Positions 45,297 through 54,494 of a DNA stretch of 64,000 bases are shown here, piece after piece; position 1 is the stretch's first letter, and each line of letters starts with the position of its first letter. Source of the stretch: Bradyrhizobium sp. LMTR 3 (lineage in GTDB: Bacteria; Pseudomonadota; Alphaproteobacteria; Rhizobiales; Xanthobacteraceae); contig NZ_MAXC01000001.1 of the NCBI RefSeq assembly GCF_001693485.1, forward strand, positions 124,001 through 188,000. The letters are read 5' to 3'. Position numbers and translations under genes: made by a program. The notes below the pieces were generated by a model. The model was given only the letters and a program-made list of their open reading frames with translations. It searched no databases and was not told where the DNA came from.

Positions 45297-45665
45297 ATGA
45301 GCGAACAGCCAATGGACCGGGCGGCGGTGGCACGCTTTGTCGAGACGTGGTGTGCGAACTGGTGCAAGGTCGACATCGATGCGGTCGTTTCGCACTTTGC
45401 CGAGAACGCGGAGATGCGCAGCCCCCTAGCACTCAAACTGACGGAATCGCCGGTGGTCGCGGGCGCCGAGAACATTCGTTCGTATTGGCGGAAGGCGTAT
45501 GGCCACATCGCGAGCGCGGACCTGAGAATTTTGAGCTGGAGCTGGGACGATACGATCGCGCGCCTGACGGTGTGGTGGCAACTGGGCGACACCCGCGCCA
45601 GCGAGTTCATGGATTTTGACGCTGCCGGCCGCGTGGTGCGCAGCGAGGCGTTCTACGGAAAGTAG
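45297..45665 (+). CDS. SnoaL/NTF2-like protein
   Basis: 122 residues from ATG 45297 with AGAAGAGGG upstream. Cone-like NTF2 fold: helices ARFVETWCANWCKVDIDAVV, then FAENAEMRSPLALKL, then strands RLTVWWQLGDTRASEFMDFD. Members are enzymes or binding proteins for small hydrophobic molecules. The gene ends two bases before the next start, so the two are likely coupled. Confidence 0.8.
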   Translation: MSEQPMDRAAVARFVETWCANWCKVDIDAVVSHFAENAEMRSPLALKLTESPVVAGAENIRSYWRKAYGHIASADLRILSWSWDDTIARLTVWWQLGDTRASEFMDFDAAGRVVRSEAFYGK

Positions 45666-45667
45666 CC

Positions 45668-46105
45668 ATGCGATTTCCGGATTTCGTCCTGCTTTTCAAT
45701 GCGCTCTGGTTCGGCGGCGCCTTCATCCAATTCAGCATCGCCCAGGGCAACACGCTGAAGATACTGGTGCCGCGCGAGGAGCGCGGAAATCCGATCGCGC
45801 CGACCTTGTCGGCCAGCGTTGCGTTTCTCGGTGGCATCAATCTGCCCATCGGCCTGCTGTCGCTCTATCTGTTGGTCGCCCGGCCGGCCTTCTTTCAGGC
45901 GATCGAAGCGCAGCTCGCGTTGTTCCTGTTCTTCGCCGCGTGTCACTTCAGCCAGTTTGCCTACAACCTTCCGGTCCTCATGCGCGGGGGACGCGTCGGG
46001 GTGGCTTATTGGCCGGTGCTGAGGGGGCCGATGCTCAGGATTTTCGTCATCGATGCCACGCTGTTCGTGGCCAATACGGTCGTGGCGATGGTGTTGGGGT
46101 CGTGA
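45668..46105 (+). CDS. Hypothetical membrane protein
   Basis: 145 residues with four predicted membrane helices (about 5-25, 48-70, 75-100, 122-142). The loop between the first two is short and contains VPREERGNPIAPT. I recognise no family motif. It starts two bases after the NTF2-like gene and is probably in the same operon. Repeat family E follows. Confidence 0.68.
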   Translation: MRFPDFVLLFNALWFGGAFIQFSIAQGNTLKILVPREERGNPIAPTLSASVAFLGGINLPIGLLSLYLLVARPAFFQAIEAQLALFLFFAACHFSQFAYNLPVLMRGGRVGVAYWPVLRGPMLRIFVIDATLFVANTVVAMVLGS

Positions 46106-46123
46106 CGGCGAGTCCGTTCATTT

Positions 46124-46247
46124 CGTCGTCCCTGCGAACGCAGGGACCCATAACCACCAGCGGAAGTTGTTTGTACGCCGGCCGTTATCTGTCTTTTCCA
46201 GCAACAAAGGCCGCGCAGTATGGATCTCTGCGTTCGCAGGGACGACG
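46124..46247. repeat. Intergenic palindromic repeat, family E
   Basis: CGTCGTCCCTGCGAACGCAG at the left and CTGCGTTCGCAGGGACGACG at the right. A second copy at 48638-48758 flanks the other end of the histidine kinase gene, so the gene is bracketed by the same element. Confidence 0.9.
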
Positions 46248-46261
46248 GTGAGGATAAACCG

Positions 46262-48490
46262 TCAACTCGCCTTCAGGACCGAACGCAGCATCGATGCCAG
46301 ATCGTGCCGACGGTAGGGCTTGTTCAAAATCCGTACGTCGCGGCCGGCCCCATCGATCGCCTCGACGGGATGTTCGCTATGGCCGGAAGTCAGGAGGATC
46401 TTCAACTGAGGCCGCAGGCGGGCTGCTTGCTTCGCAAGCTCGGTTCCGAACATGCCGCCGGGCATCACGACATCCGTGAACAGGAGATGGATGTTGTTCG
46501 GGCCGCGCAATATTTCGAGCGCCGCGCGCGCGTTGGGCGTGACGATGACGCGATAGCCGAGCGCCTTCAATTCGCCTTCGACATAGCGGCGCACCATGTC
46601 GTCGTCCTCGACGACGAGAATGGTCTCGCTGCCGATGGGCGCGGCCGGCTGACCAGTGGATGGCGCGGCGGTCGTCTGAATTGTCCCAACGCGGGGGAAG
46701 AACAGCTTGACTGCGGTGCCGTGCCCCGGTTCGGAGCGTATCTGCATCGACCCGCCGGATTGCTGCGCGAATCCGTAGACCATGCTCAGGCCGAGACCCG
46801 TGCCTTTGCCCACCTCCTTGGTGGTGAAGAACGGCTCGAAGGCGCGGCTGGCGACTTCGGCCGTCATGCCGGTGCCGGTGTCCGTCACGGCGATCATGAC
46901 ATAATCGCCGGGACGCGCCTCGCCGTTGACGTCCGCGTCGGATTCACCGAGTGACGTATTTTGCACCTCGACCGTCAGCTTGCCGCCTGATGGCATGGCG
47001 TCGCGCGCATTCAGCACCAGATTGAGCAGGGCCGACGCCAGTTGGCCGGGATCGACACTGGCCTGCCACAGGTCTTGATCGAGCCGGAATTCACATTCGA
47101 TATGCTCTCCGAGCGTCCGGCGCAGCAACTGCTCCATGCCGACGATCTTCCGGCCGATATCGATGTGTTTCGGCATCAAGGGCTGCTTGCGCGCGAACGC
47201 GAGCAGGCTGCGCGTCAGGTCCGAGCCGCGTTCGGCGGCGGTCGCGATGCTCTCGGCGATCTTCTGCAATTCCTTGTGTGTCGCAAGCTTCTCGGCAAGG
47301 TGCTCCGCATTGCCGAGAATGACGGTCAACAGGTTGTTGAAATCATGCGCCACGCCGCCGGTGAGCTGACCCATCGCCTCCATTTTCTGGGATTGGGTGA
47401 GTTTCTGGTTGAGCTCGTCGATGGCGGCGCGCTGATGCTGGAGTGATTCAGCGGTGCCGTTGAGCAATGTCATCAGCCCGCCGAGCTCGCCGCGCGGATG
47501 GGGTGGAGCAATCCGCGCGCTCAGATTGCCACCTCCGAGCTTCGTCGCCATCGCAGCCAGGCGTCCGACCTGACGGCCGATGCTCATCGTCGCCAGAACC
47601 CATACGCCTGCGAGCAACAGCAGCGACGCCACTGCAAGCATCGCCAGGTCCTCGTAGAGGCGGCGATTGGCTGCGGCCACCAGACCGTCCTTGGCGCGCC
47701 CGACCATAAGGTAAAGTCCGGCATCGCGCACCGAGGGGGAGCGCGCGGCGGTCCAGACATGGGTTCGGCCGTCCCGCCCGGTCACTTCGCGAAACGGCTC
47801 ATGATTCGGCGAGGTCGCAAACCGGAACAGCTCCGAAGTCGCGATCGATGTGCCGGGCGATTCGGTCCAGTCCTTGCCCTCGGGCGCGACGAGGATCGTA
47901 CCTTTTCTGTCGACGAGCAGAATCTGACTGTCGTTCGACAGCCGCTTGTCGTGATCATCGGCGAACTTCTTCAGATTGAACGAGGCGAGCAGGATGAATT
48001 TCAGCTCTGCCGTTTCCGAGCGGACGGGATAGGCGATCTGTAACACGGAGGTCCCCGTCAACCGACCGAACACCGGCTGGAGTGTGACGGTGCCGTGCGC
48101 AACCAACGCCTGCTTGAAATATTCGCGATCCCTGAGATCGAGCGTCCGGTCGGTTCGCAACGAGTCGCAGAACAGGCTGCCGTCCGGATTGATGGTCAAG
48201 ATACCGGTGTACCGCGGATACTCTTCGCGCACGGCGGACAGGAAGGCGGAGCAAGCCGCCTTGTCGCGCGTATCGAGATCGCGGGCGCGGGCGAGACCGT
48301 AGTGAAGCTGGGCCGTGCCCTGAATTTTCTCGTCGAGATCGCCTAGGATGTCGTTGGCGGTTGCCGACAGGCTGGCGCGTGCGGCGTCGATTTCGCCTGC
48401 GCGATTCTGGACGAAGCGCAGTCCCACAAGGATGGCCGGCACCAGCATCGCGGCGATAACCAGTATCAATAGCCGTGTGCGCAGGCTCAT
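46262..48490 (-). CDS. Hybrid sensor histidine kinase/response regulator with Cache domain
   Basis: 742 residues. Membrane helix 7-26; periplasmic dCache-like sensor about 30-275 (YTGILTINPDGSLFCDS, LRDREYFKQAL); membrane helix 283-303; HAMP; HisKA with H382 in GGVAHDFNNLLTVILGN; HATPase domain (LLNLVLNARDAM, GTGTGLGLS); and a C-terminal receiver domain with phospho-acceptor D673 in LLFTDVVMPGGMFG. The H-D-F-N-N-L-L motif is typical of hybrid kinases of the CckA-like subclass. The regulated output is unknown; no partner gene is adjacent. Confidence 0.92.
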   Translation of the reverse strand: MSLRTRLLILVIAAMLVPAILVGLRFVQNRAGEIDAARASLSATANDILGDLDEKIQGTAQLHYGLARARDLDTRDKAACSAFLSAVREEYPRYTGILTINPDGSLFCDSLRTDRTLDLRDREYFKQALVAHGTVTLQPVFGRLTGTSVLQIAYPVRSETAELKFILLASFNLKKFADDHDKRLSNDSQILLVDRKGTILVAPEGKDWTESPGTSIATSELFRFATSPNHEPFREVTGRDGRTHVWTAARSPSVRDAGLYLMVGRAKDGLVAAANRRLYEDLAMLAVASLLLLAGVWVLATMSIGRQVGRLAAMATKLGGGNLSARIAPPHPRGELGGLMTLLNGTAESLQHQRAAIDELNQKLTQSQKMEAMGQLTGGVAHDFNNLLTVILGNAEHLAEKLATHKELQKIAESIATAAERGSDLTRSLLAFARKQPLMPKHIDIGRKIVGMEQLLRRTLGEHIECEFRLDQDLWQASVDPGQLASALLNLVLNARDAMPSGGKLTVEVQNTSLGESDADVNGEARPGDYVMIAVTDTGTGMTAEVASRAFEPFFTTKEVGKGTGLGLSMVYGFAQQSGGSMQIRSEPGHGTAVKLFFPRVGTIQTTAAPSTGQPAAPIGSETILVVEDDDMVRRYVEGELKALGYRVIVTPNARAALEILRGPNNIHLLFTDVVMPGGMFGTELAKQAARLRPQLKILLTSGHSEHPVEAIDGAGRDVRILNKPYRRHDLASMLRSVLKAS

Positions 48491-48637
48491 CGGTGCGTCG
48501 TTCCGCGCTCAGATCAGCGGTTCGTGGTGCGATAGAATAACGTTGAATTTGCGTGCGAGGTAGCCGCCTTAGACTCGTGCTGGAATATCCCTTAGGTGGG
48601 CCTAAGTCCACTTGCGGAGAGCAGTACCCCCGGTCAC

Positions 48638-48758
48638 CGTCGTCCCTGCGAACGCAGGGACCCATAACCACTGGCGGCAATAGTTTGCACGCCAGTAGTT
48701 CCAACTTTCCAACAACAACGGCCGCGGAGTATGGGTCCCTGCGTTCGCAGGGACGACG
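48638..48758. repeat. Intergenic palindromic repeat, family E
   Basis: Second copy of the CGTCGTCCCTGCG element; the 279-base gap 48491-48769 holds only this repeat and the kinase promoter region. Confidence 0.9.
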
Positions 48759-48769
48759 AAAAACTGAGC

Positions 48770-49282
48770 CTACGGCGTCCCGATCCCCAGTTCCTTCAGT
48801 GCGGCCAGCATCCGCTCCGGCGGCTGCATCTTGATTGTCAGCGCGTTGCCAGTCTCCAGCAGGCTCTTCAGGCTCGACAGGATTGCGGGCCAGCCGGTAC
48901 GTCCGCCGGACAGGATGTCGTCGCTGATCTCCCGGTCATGCGATTGCAGCATCGTCAGTTTGACTACATCGCCGGCCTGCTCGATCTCGTAGGTGACGAG
49001 CGTTGGCCCGAGCTTTTCGAGCAGCGCTGGCCAGTTGACGTTGAAGGTGACGGTGAGCTTCCTCAGCGGCTCGCACTCGATCACCTCGCCCGAGATATGC
49101 AGGGCGCCGTCCGGCGTTCGCATGATGAAGGCACCGCCGACCCTGAGATCGACCTCGACCGCCTGGCCGGAGAAATACTGCCTGGAAAATTCCGCTTGCG
49201 TCAGCGCCTCCCACACCTTCTCCGGCGTCGAGGCGATGTAGATGGTGTAGACAATGGCAGGCTTGAAGTTCTTGATGTTCAT
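48770..49282 (-). CDS. SRPBCC/AHSA1-family protein
   Basis: 170 residues from ATG 49282, which overlaps the stop of the previous gene by four bases (ATGA). Typical AHSA1 start VYTIYIASTPEKVWEALTQ, and the FSGQAVEVDLRVGGAFIMRT strand. The fold binds a hydrophobic ligand in a large cavity. The paralogue upstream and an ArsR regulator form one operon. The C-terminal ~30 residues (KMQPPERMLAALKELG) extend the fold. Confidence 0.85.
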   Translation of the reverse strand: MNIKNFKPAIVYTIYIASTPEKVWEALTQAEFSRQYFSGQAVEVDLRVGGAFIMRTPDGALHISGEVIECEPLRKLTVTFNVNWPALLEKLGPTLVTYEIEQAGDVVKLTMLQSHDREISDDILSGGRTGWPAILSSLKSLLETGNALTIKMQPPERMLAALKELGIGTP

Positions 49283-49746
49283 GACACACCCTCGATGTCG
49301 AGCGCGGAAACTGGAATTTCCAGCGCGGTGCCGGATTCCAAGAGGCTCTTGAGGCTGGACATAATGGCCGGCCATCCCTTGGAGATGCCGTCCAACAGCT
49401 TGCGGCCCTCTGCAAAACCTTCATGCGTGAGCGTCAGCTTCACGAGACTGCCGTGCTGCTCGATGTTGAACACGACCTTCGAAGGCTTCTCGTTGCGATA
49501 TGCCTCATTGGCCTCATGCTTGAAGGTGTAGGAGAGCCGCCGCGGCCGATCGGCCTCGAGAATCTCCCCGGTATCGGTCGTGGTGCCGTTCATGACCAGT
49601 GCCAGCGGCGAGCCAACCTTCCAGTCGGATTTCAGTTCCGTGCCGAACCAGTAGCGCTTGGAGAACTCGCTGGACGTCAGTGCCTCCCACAATTTCTCCG
49701 GCGTGGTCTCGATATAGGTGACGTAGACGAATTCCGGCTTACTCAT
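49279..49746 (-). CDS. SRPBCC/AHSA1-family protein
   Basis: 155 residues from ATG 49746; a GTG directly before it is an alternative. AHSA1 features: VYVTYIETTPEKLWEALTSS and RYWFGTELKSDWKVGSPLAL; the later part YTFKHEANEAY and EQHGSLVKLTLTHEGF complete the fold. Overlaps the ArsR gene stop by eight bases and the next AHSA1 gene by four. Roughly a third identical by eye to its downstream paralogue, so probably an old tandem duplication. Confidence 0.86.
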   Translation of the reverse strand: MSKPEFVYVTYIETTPEKLWEALTSSEFSKRYWFGTELKSDWKVGSPLALVMNGTTTDTGEILEADRPRRLSYTFKHEANEAYRNEKPSKVVFNIEQHGSLVKLTLTHEGFAEGRKLLDGISKGWPAIMSSLKSLLESGTALEIPVSALDIEGVS

Positions 49747-50053
49747 CACGCTTCTCCAACTGTCGTTTCAACTCGCTAAGCGCTGCGAGTTTCCCGCGCT
49801 CGAATTTCTTGATCCAGCGTTCGCCGATCTGATGGATCGGAACCGGATTGAGATAGTGCAGCTTCTCGCGGCCATGCCTCAGTGTCGTGACGAGGTTGGC
49901 CGCCTCGAGAATCCCAAGGTGCTTGGTGACGGCCTGCCGCGTCATGTCGAGGCCGTCGCAAAGTTCGTTCAGCGTCTGTCCGTTTTTGGCGTGAAGCCTG
50001 TCCAACAAAGAGCGCCGTGACGCATCGGCAAGCGCTTTGAAGACCTCATCCAT
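49739..50053 (-). CDS. ArsR family transcriptional regulator
   Basis: 104 residues from ATG 50053 (MDEVFKALADASRRSLLDRL). HTH: LNELCDGLDMTRQAVTKHLG; wing LVTTLRHGREKLHYLNPVPI. No metal-binding cysteine pair. ArsR genes of this type often head operons of AHSA1 proteins, as here, where three genes overlap. It probably represses this operon. Confidence 0.88.
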   Translation of the reverse strand: MDEVFKALADASRRSLLDRLHAKNGQTLNELCDGLDMTRQAVTKHLGILEAANLVTTLRHGREKLHYLNPVPIHQIGERWIKKFERGKLAALSELKRQLEKRDE

Positions 50054-50172
50054 AACGGAGATGATAGGCAACCAAAAGGTTGCATGTCAAGGGCGTGTTT
50101 TGGGCGCAGCCCAAGGCTGTGTTACCGTGGCGGTAGCCAACGCAGATTGGTTTTGAACAGTCGGGGTGGAAC

Positions 50173-51618
50173 ATGAGTGGTCGCCTCAAACTCGCAGCCT
50201 CTTTCGCGATCTGTTTCCTCGCATCGTCAGGCATCGCTTTCGCGCAGCAACAAGTCATTGGCGCGCCGCCTGAAGCGCTCAACATGAAGCTGGTCGGAAC
50301 CAGCGACCTGCAGGCGCGCAGCGCCTATCAGCCCACCATCCATCATCAGGGCGACCGCTGGATCGCCTATATCGGCCATCACGGCGGCAGCGACGAAGTT
50401 CCGGCGCCGGTCAATCCGCATACCGGCAAGGCCGAACCGAACGGCACGTCGATCGTCGACGTCACCGATCCCTCACAGCCGAAATATTTGCGGCACCTGC
50501 CGGGTCAGGAGGGCAAGTATGAAGGCGGCGGCGCGCAGATGGTGCGAATTTGCGACGGCAAGGCGCTGCCGAAGGGCGATCGCAACGCGGTCTATATGCT
50601 GCGCACCTTCGGCGGCAAGGCGCATGAAATCTGGAACGTCGCCGATCCCACTGGTCCCGTATTGATCACGCGGATTGCGGGATTGAAGGACACGCACAAG
50701 AGCTGGTGGGAATGCGACACCGGCATTGCCTTCCTGGTCTCGGGCGCGCCGGACTGGCGCACGCGCCGCATGACGCAAGTCTATGATCTCTCCGATCCCG
50801 CGCATCCGCAAAAGATCCGCGATTTCGGTCTGCCCGGTCAGGAGCCGGGCTCGACCGGTGCGGTGCCGACCGAATTGCACGGGCCGATCTCGACGGGACC
50901 TTCCGGCAACCGGGTCTATTTCGGCTACGGCACCAACAAGGGCGGGATTTTGCAGATCGTCGATCGCGAGAAACTGCTCAACGGACCCAAAGAGCCAACC
51001 CCGGACAATCTGCGTTCGCCGGAAATTGCGCGGCTGACCATGTCGCCGTTCATCGGCGCGCATACGACGTTTCCGATGCCGGGCATGCCGATTGCGGAAT
51101 TCGCGCGCGACAAGGACGGCAAGACCCGCGACATCGTGATGATCGTCAATGAGTCGATCCTGAACGAATGCAACGAGCCGCGGCAGATGGTGTGGTTCGC
51201 CGACATCACCGTCGAGAAGGCGCCGATGATGATTTCGAGCTACACGGTGCCGGAAGCGAGCGGGACATTCTGCGAGCGGGGCGGGCGGTTCGGCGCGCAT
51301 TCTTCCAACGAGAGCATGGCACAGGTCTTCTACAAGAAGATGGCTTTCATCTCGTTCTTCAATGCCGGCGTCCGCGCGCTCGACATTCGCGATCCCTATC
51401 ATCCCAGGGAAGTCGGCTATTTCATCCCGTCGATCACGGCGGCGACCGACAAGCGCTGCGTCAAGATCGACGGCAAGGATCGCTGCAAGGTCGCGATCCA
51501 GACCAACAATGTCGAAACCGACGCGCGCGGCTACATCTACATCGTCGATCGCGCCAATACCGGCCTGCACATCCTGGAACTGACCGGCCCGGCGCGCGCC
51601 GTCGCCGGCCTGCCGTGA
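50173..51618 (+). CDS. LVIVD-repeat periplasmic protein
   Basis: 481 residues. Signal peptide ends at residue ~25 (ASSGIAFAQ). Repeats of the form VDVTDPSQPKYLRHLPGQEG, WNVADPTGPVLITRIAG and YDLSDPAHPQKIRDFGLPG, and later LDIRDPYHPREVGYFIP, make a beta-propeller like LVIVD proteins. Cysteine-rich parts (WWECDTG, NECNEPRQM, FCERGGRFG, DKRCVKIDGKDRCK) may form disulfides. The function is unknown; binding or surface roles are suggested for the family. A 192-residue gene follows after 9 bases. Confidence 0.8.
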   Translation: MSGRLKLAASFAICFLASSGIAFAQQQVIGAPPEALNMKLVGTSDLQARSAYQPTIHHQGDRWIAYIGHHGGSDEVPAPVNPHTGKAEPNGTSIVDVTDPSQPKYLRHLPGQEGKYEGGGAQMVRICDGKALPKGDRNAVYMLRTFGGKAHEIWNVADPTGPVLITRIAGLKDTHKSWWECDTGIAFLVSGAPDWRTRRMTQVYDLSDPAHPQKIRDFGLPGQEPGSTGAVPTELHGPISTGPSGNRVYFGYGTNKGGILQIVDREKLLNGPKEPTPDNLRSPEIARLTMSPFIGAHTTFPMPGMPIAEFARDKDGKTRDIVMIVNESILNECNEPRQMVWFADITVEKAPMMISSYTVPEASGTFCERGGRFGAHSSNESMAQVFYKKMAFISFFNAGVRALDIRDPYHPREVGYFIPSITAATDKRCVKIDGKDRCKVAIQTNNVETDARGYIYIVDRANTGLHILELTGPARAVAGLP

Positions 51619-51627
51619 GGGACGGTA

Positions 51628-52206
51628 ATGCGTCGATGGCCGGTCATCGTTGTTGCGGCCGCGGCGCTCGGTGCGTTGTCGTGCGCCGTGGCCTACCAGC
51701 ACATCGTGCCGCGCCAAGATGAACAGCAAGGCGAACAGGACGGCGAACCGAAAGGCTCGTGGCAGGAGATCGCCTGGTCGTTCCCGCGCGACGGCTGGCC
51801 CGCAGGACGCGCCTTTCGTTGCCGCGGCGCGTCGTGTGGCGATGGCATAGAGGTATACGTTCGGCCGAAAATCGGCTTCTGCAACTGCGACCGCGGCGTT
51901 GCGGACGACGACGAAGTCGACCGCGTCGCCGATCTCGACCTGCTCAGCGAGCACTTTACGCCGATCGAGGCGGGCGATGTGATCAGTGTCGCCGATATGC
52001 CGGGACGTAGCCGCGCCTATGATCTCGAAATGACCGGCGGCACGCGGCATGCCGCCATCGGAATCGCGGTGTCGCGCCGCTGCGACCTGCTGGTCGCAGT
52101 CGCGCATGGCAAGGGCGACGCGATGAGCGTGCGGCGGGGGGCGCTGGCGTTGCTTGGCGAAACTGAAATGACGCGGTGGATGATGGCCGCGATGGAGGGA
52201 CGGTAG
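51628..52206 (+). CDS. Hypothetical exported protein
   Basis: 192 residues, 9 bases after the LVIVD gene and probably co-transcribed. A membrane-anchor or signal segment VIVVAAAALGALSCAVAY with a cysteine at residue 19 leads to an acidic linker (DEQQGEQDGEP), then a domain with FRCRGASCGDGIEVYVRPKI and GFCNCDRG, i.e. C-x4-C and C-x-C motifs. It might be a metal or disulfide protein. Not recognised. Confidence 0.65.
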   Translation: MRRWPVIVVAAAALGALSCAVAYQHIVPRQDEQQGEQDGEPKGSWQEIAWSFPRDGWPAGRAFRCRGASCGDGIEVYVRPKIGFCNCDRGVADDDEVDRVADLDLLSEHFTPIEAGDVISVADMPGRSRAYDLEMTGGTRHAAIGIAVSRRCDLLVAVAHGKGDAMSVRRGALALLGETEMTRWMMAAMEGR

Positions 52207-52312
52207 CGCCGCTCGTTCTTGTCCCCGTGAAGGAGAGGGAGCAGAACCGCGGCTTCCATCTGTCGCCCCAGCATGCATAATGACGTAACCGCTCTCCCAC
52301 CGAGTTCTCCCC

Positions 52313-52930
52313 ATGTCCCTTCAGGTCTATCTCGCCTTTGTCGCCGCCTGCATTGCGCTCGCGCTGTTGCCGGGTCCCGTCGTCACGCTGCTGATCGCGA
52401 ACGGCCTGAGGCACGGCACCCGCGCGGCGTTGATCAATTGCGCCGGTGCTCAAACCGGCCTCGCCATCGTGATCGGCATCGTTGCGGTCGGGCTGACGTC
52501 GCTGATGGCGACGATGGGCTACTGGTTCGACTGGGTGCGCTTTGCCGGCGCCGCCTATCTGATATGGCTGGGCATCAAGCTGATCTGGCAGCCGGCGGAA
52601 GGCGTCAACGCCGACGAGCCGCCACCGCCGCCGCGCGGCGGATTTTTCCTGCAGGGCCTGCTGGTGCTGCTCTCCAATCCGAAGGTGCTGGTGTTCTTCG
52701 GCGCGTTCATTCCGCAGTTCATGGACATGGAGAAGGACCACTTCCCGCAGGTGGCGGTGCTCGGCGTCACCTTCATGGTGATCGCGGCATCGACCGACGC
52801 GGTCTACGCGCTGCTGGCCGGACGCGCGCGAATGTTCTTCTCCAAGCAGCGGACGCGGCTGGTGTCGCGCGTTTCCGGCGGCTTCATGATCGGCGGCGGC
52901 ATCTGGCTGGCACTGACGCGGGCGCGGTAA
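52313..52930 (+). CDS. LysE/RhtB family amino-acid exporter
   Basis: 205 residues with six predicted membrane helices. The family signature is at the start of the first two helices: ALLPGPVVTLLIANGLRHG, then GAQTGLAIVIGIVAVGL, and the third-helix PKVLVFFGAFIPQF. It exports amino acids or analogues; which ones cannot be told. Isolated gene. Confidence 0.9.
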   Translation: MSLQVYLAFVAACIALALLPGPVVTLLIANGLRHGTRAALINCAGAQTGLAIVIGIVAVGLTSLMATMGYWFDWVRFAGAAYLIWLGIKLIWQPAEGVNADEPPPPPRGGFFLQGLLVLLSNPKVLVFFGAFIPQFMDMEKDHFPQVAVLGVTFMVIAASTDAVYALLAGRARMFFSKQRTRLVSRVSGGFMIGGGIWLALTRAR

Positions 52931-52957
52931 GCTTGCGGTCCGTGAGATGTAGCTAAT

Positions 52958-53815
52958 TTAGTCCCGATCGGCCGCGAGCTGGTGCCGCAAGGGAACGCGA
53001 CCTTCGCCTTGGCGAGACGCGATCAATTGCTGCCTGCGCAATATCTCCTCGATCTCTCCAAGTATCCGCGCCAGCCGCTCCGCCCAGGCCTTCTCGCCGG
53101 CGGGATCCGAAATCAAATCCTGACGGATTTCGATCCCCGTATTCATCAGCCCGCGCGCCTCGCCATGCACGGGGATCGTGTAGTCGGTCTCGTCGCTGAC
53201 TGCATAAGGCTCGTTGTCGCCGACCACCAGATCGCCCTCGGCGCGCAACGCTTGCAGCAAGCGCGGCGGCAGATGCTTGTCGCGGTGGTAGAGCGTGCCG
53301 ATATGCCAGGGCCGTGCGATCCCGGCATAGACCGGCGTGAAACTGTGCAGCGACACCAGCACCGTCGGCATGGCAGCGCTGCCGCGCTGGTCGATGATCT
53401 CGTCGATGCGCCGGTGGTAGGGATCGAAGATCTGCGCCCGCCGTATCGCGGCGGCCTCGCGCGAAATGCCTTCATTGGCAGGAATCGTGGTCGCCTCGCT
53501 GATGCGCGGGATCGAGCTTGCGACGTGCGGCGGGCGGTTGCAGTCGATCACGAGCCGTGAGTAGCGCTGCACGATCAGATGGGCATCGAGATGTTTTGAG
53601 AGCGCTTCGGCGACGCCGGCAATGCCGATGTCCCAGGCGATATGGCGTGTCAGTTCGCTCCCGGGCAGGCCGAGGTCGCCGAGCACGCGCGGAATGAGTC
53701 TTCCATAGTGATCGCACGTGAGCAGAAACGGCGAGCGGCCTGCGGTGTTGTATTCGTGGACCGGAGGAACATCCTCGGCGCTGAGGAGCAAAGCGGGGCC
53801 GGCGTCGTCGTTCAA
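52958..53815 (-). CDS. N-formylglutamate amidohydrolase family protein
   Basis: 285 residues, usual length. Family motifs: LLTCDHYGRLIPRVLGDLGL near 32-51 with the active-site region ELTRHIAWDIGIAGVAEAL, RYSRLVIDCNRP, and VSLHSFTPVYAG. These enzymes release formate from N-formylglutamate (histidine degradation) or act on related N-acyl amino acids. No other hut genes are nearby, so the substrate is open. Convergent with LysE. Confidence 0.88.
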   Translation of the reverse strand: MNDDAGPALLLSAEDVPPVHEYNTAGRSPFLLTCDHYGRLIPRVLGDLGLPGSELTRHIAWDIGIAGVAEALSKHLDAHLIVQRYSRLVIDCNRPPHVASSIPRISEATTIPANEGISREAAAIRRAQIFDPYHRRIDEIIDQRGSAAMPTVLVSLHSFTPVYAGIARPWHIGTLYHRDKHLPPRLLQALRAEGDLVVGDNEPYAVSDETDYTIPVHGEARGLMNTGIEIRQDLISDPAGEKAWAERLARILGEIEEILRRQQLIASRQGEGRVPLRHQLAADRD

Positions 53816-53966
53816 CGTAGTTCCCTTGGAAAGCTTGCCGTTGGATGAGACGTATCAGAATCGATGATCGTTGACGATGCCGCTCCGGATGCTTCCCCAC
53901 AAGGCAGTTTCGGCAACAGGCGCCCCGCGGATTGCATCGCTTCGCGCGCAATGACATAGAAAATCC

Positions 53967-54365
53967 ATGATTTCAGATCGACTGTCCGTCTACGGCACGC
54001 TGATGCGCGGCTTCGACCATCCGATGGCGCAGCTATTGTCGCGCAGTGCGGATTTTTTGGGCACGGCCACCTGCCGTGGCCGGCTCTATCTCATCAAGCA
54101 TTATCCGGGGCTGGTGCTGTCGGATGACGCCAACGACGTCGTGTTCGGCGAACTCTATCGTTTGCGCGATCGCGACGCGTTGCTGGCCGAGTTCGACATG
54201 TATGAGGCCTGCGGCGCCGGCTTTCCGGAACCGACCGAATACATCCGCCGCATGCTGCCGTTGTCGCTGGAAGACGGCACCGCCGGCGAGGCGTGGACCT
54301 ATGTCTACAACTGGCCGGTCACCAGCCTTCCGCGCATCGCCTCGGGAAAATTTCTGGAGCAGTGA
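53967..54365 (+). CDS. Gamma-glutamylcyclotransferase-like (AIG2/GGCT) protein
   Basis: 132 residues. GGCT fold: LSVYGTLMRGFDHPMAQLL at the start (the YGTL motif), VFGELYRLRDRDALLAEFD in the middle and EAWTYVYNW later. The expected catalytic glutamate lies in the LLAEFDMYEACG stretch but is not certain. It may convert gamma-glutamyl compounds to 5-oxoproline. Repeat family H follows. Confidence 0.82.
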   Translation: MISDRLSVYGTLMRGFDHPMAQLLSRSADFLGTATCRGRLYLIKHYPGLVLSDDANDVVFGELYRLRDRDALLAEFDMYEACGAGFPEPTEYIRRMLPLSLEDGTAGEAWTYVYNWPVTSLPRIASGKFLEQ

Positions 54366-54373
54366 CATCCGCC

Positions 54374-54490
54374 GTGTCCCGGACGCGGTGCAGCGTGTAA
54401 CGCTGAGCCGCAGAGCCGGGACCCAAGCCGCAAGCATAGGCCCCGGCTTAGCAGCGCATCACTGTCGTGCTGCGCAGCATCCGGGGCACG
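54374..54490. repeat. Intergenic palindromic repeat, family H
   Basis: GTGTCCCGGACGCGGTGCAG ... GCCGCAGAGCCGGGACCC and the reverse CTGCGCAGCATCCGGGGCAC. A partial copy follows rpoD at 59777-59830. Confidence 0.75.
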
Positions 54491-54494
54491 AGCA

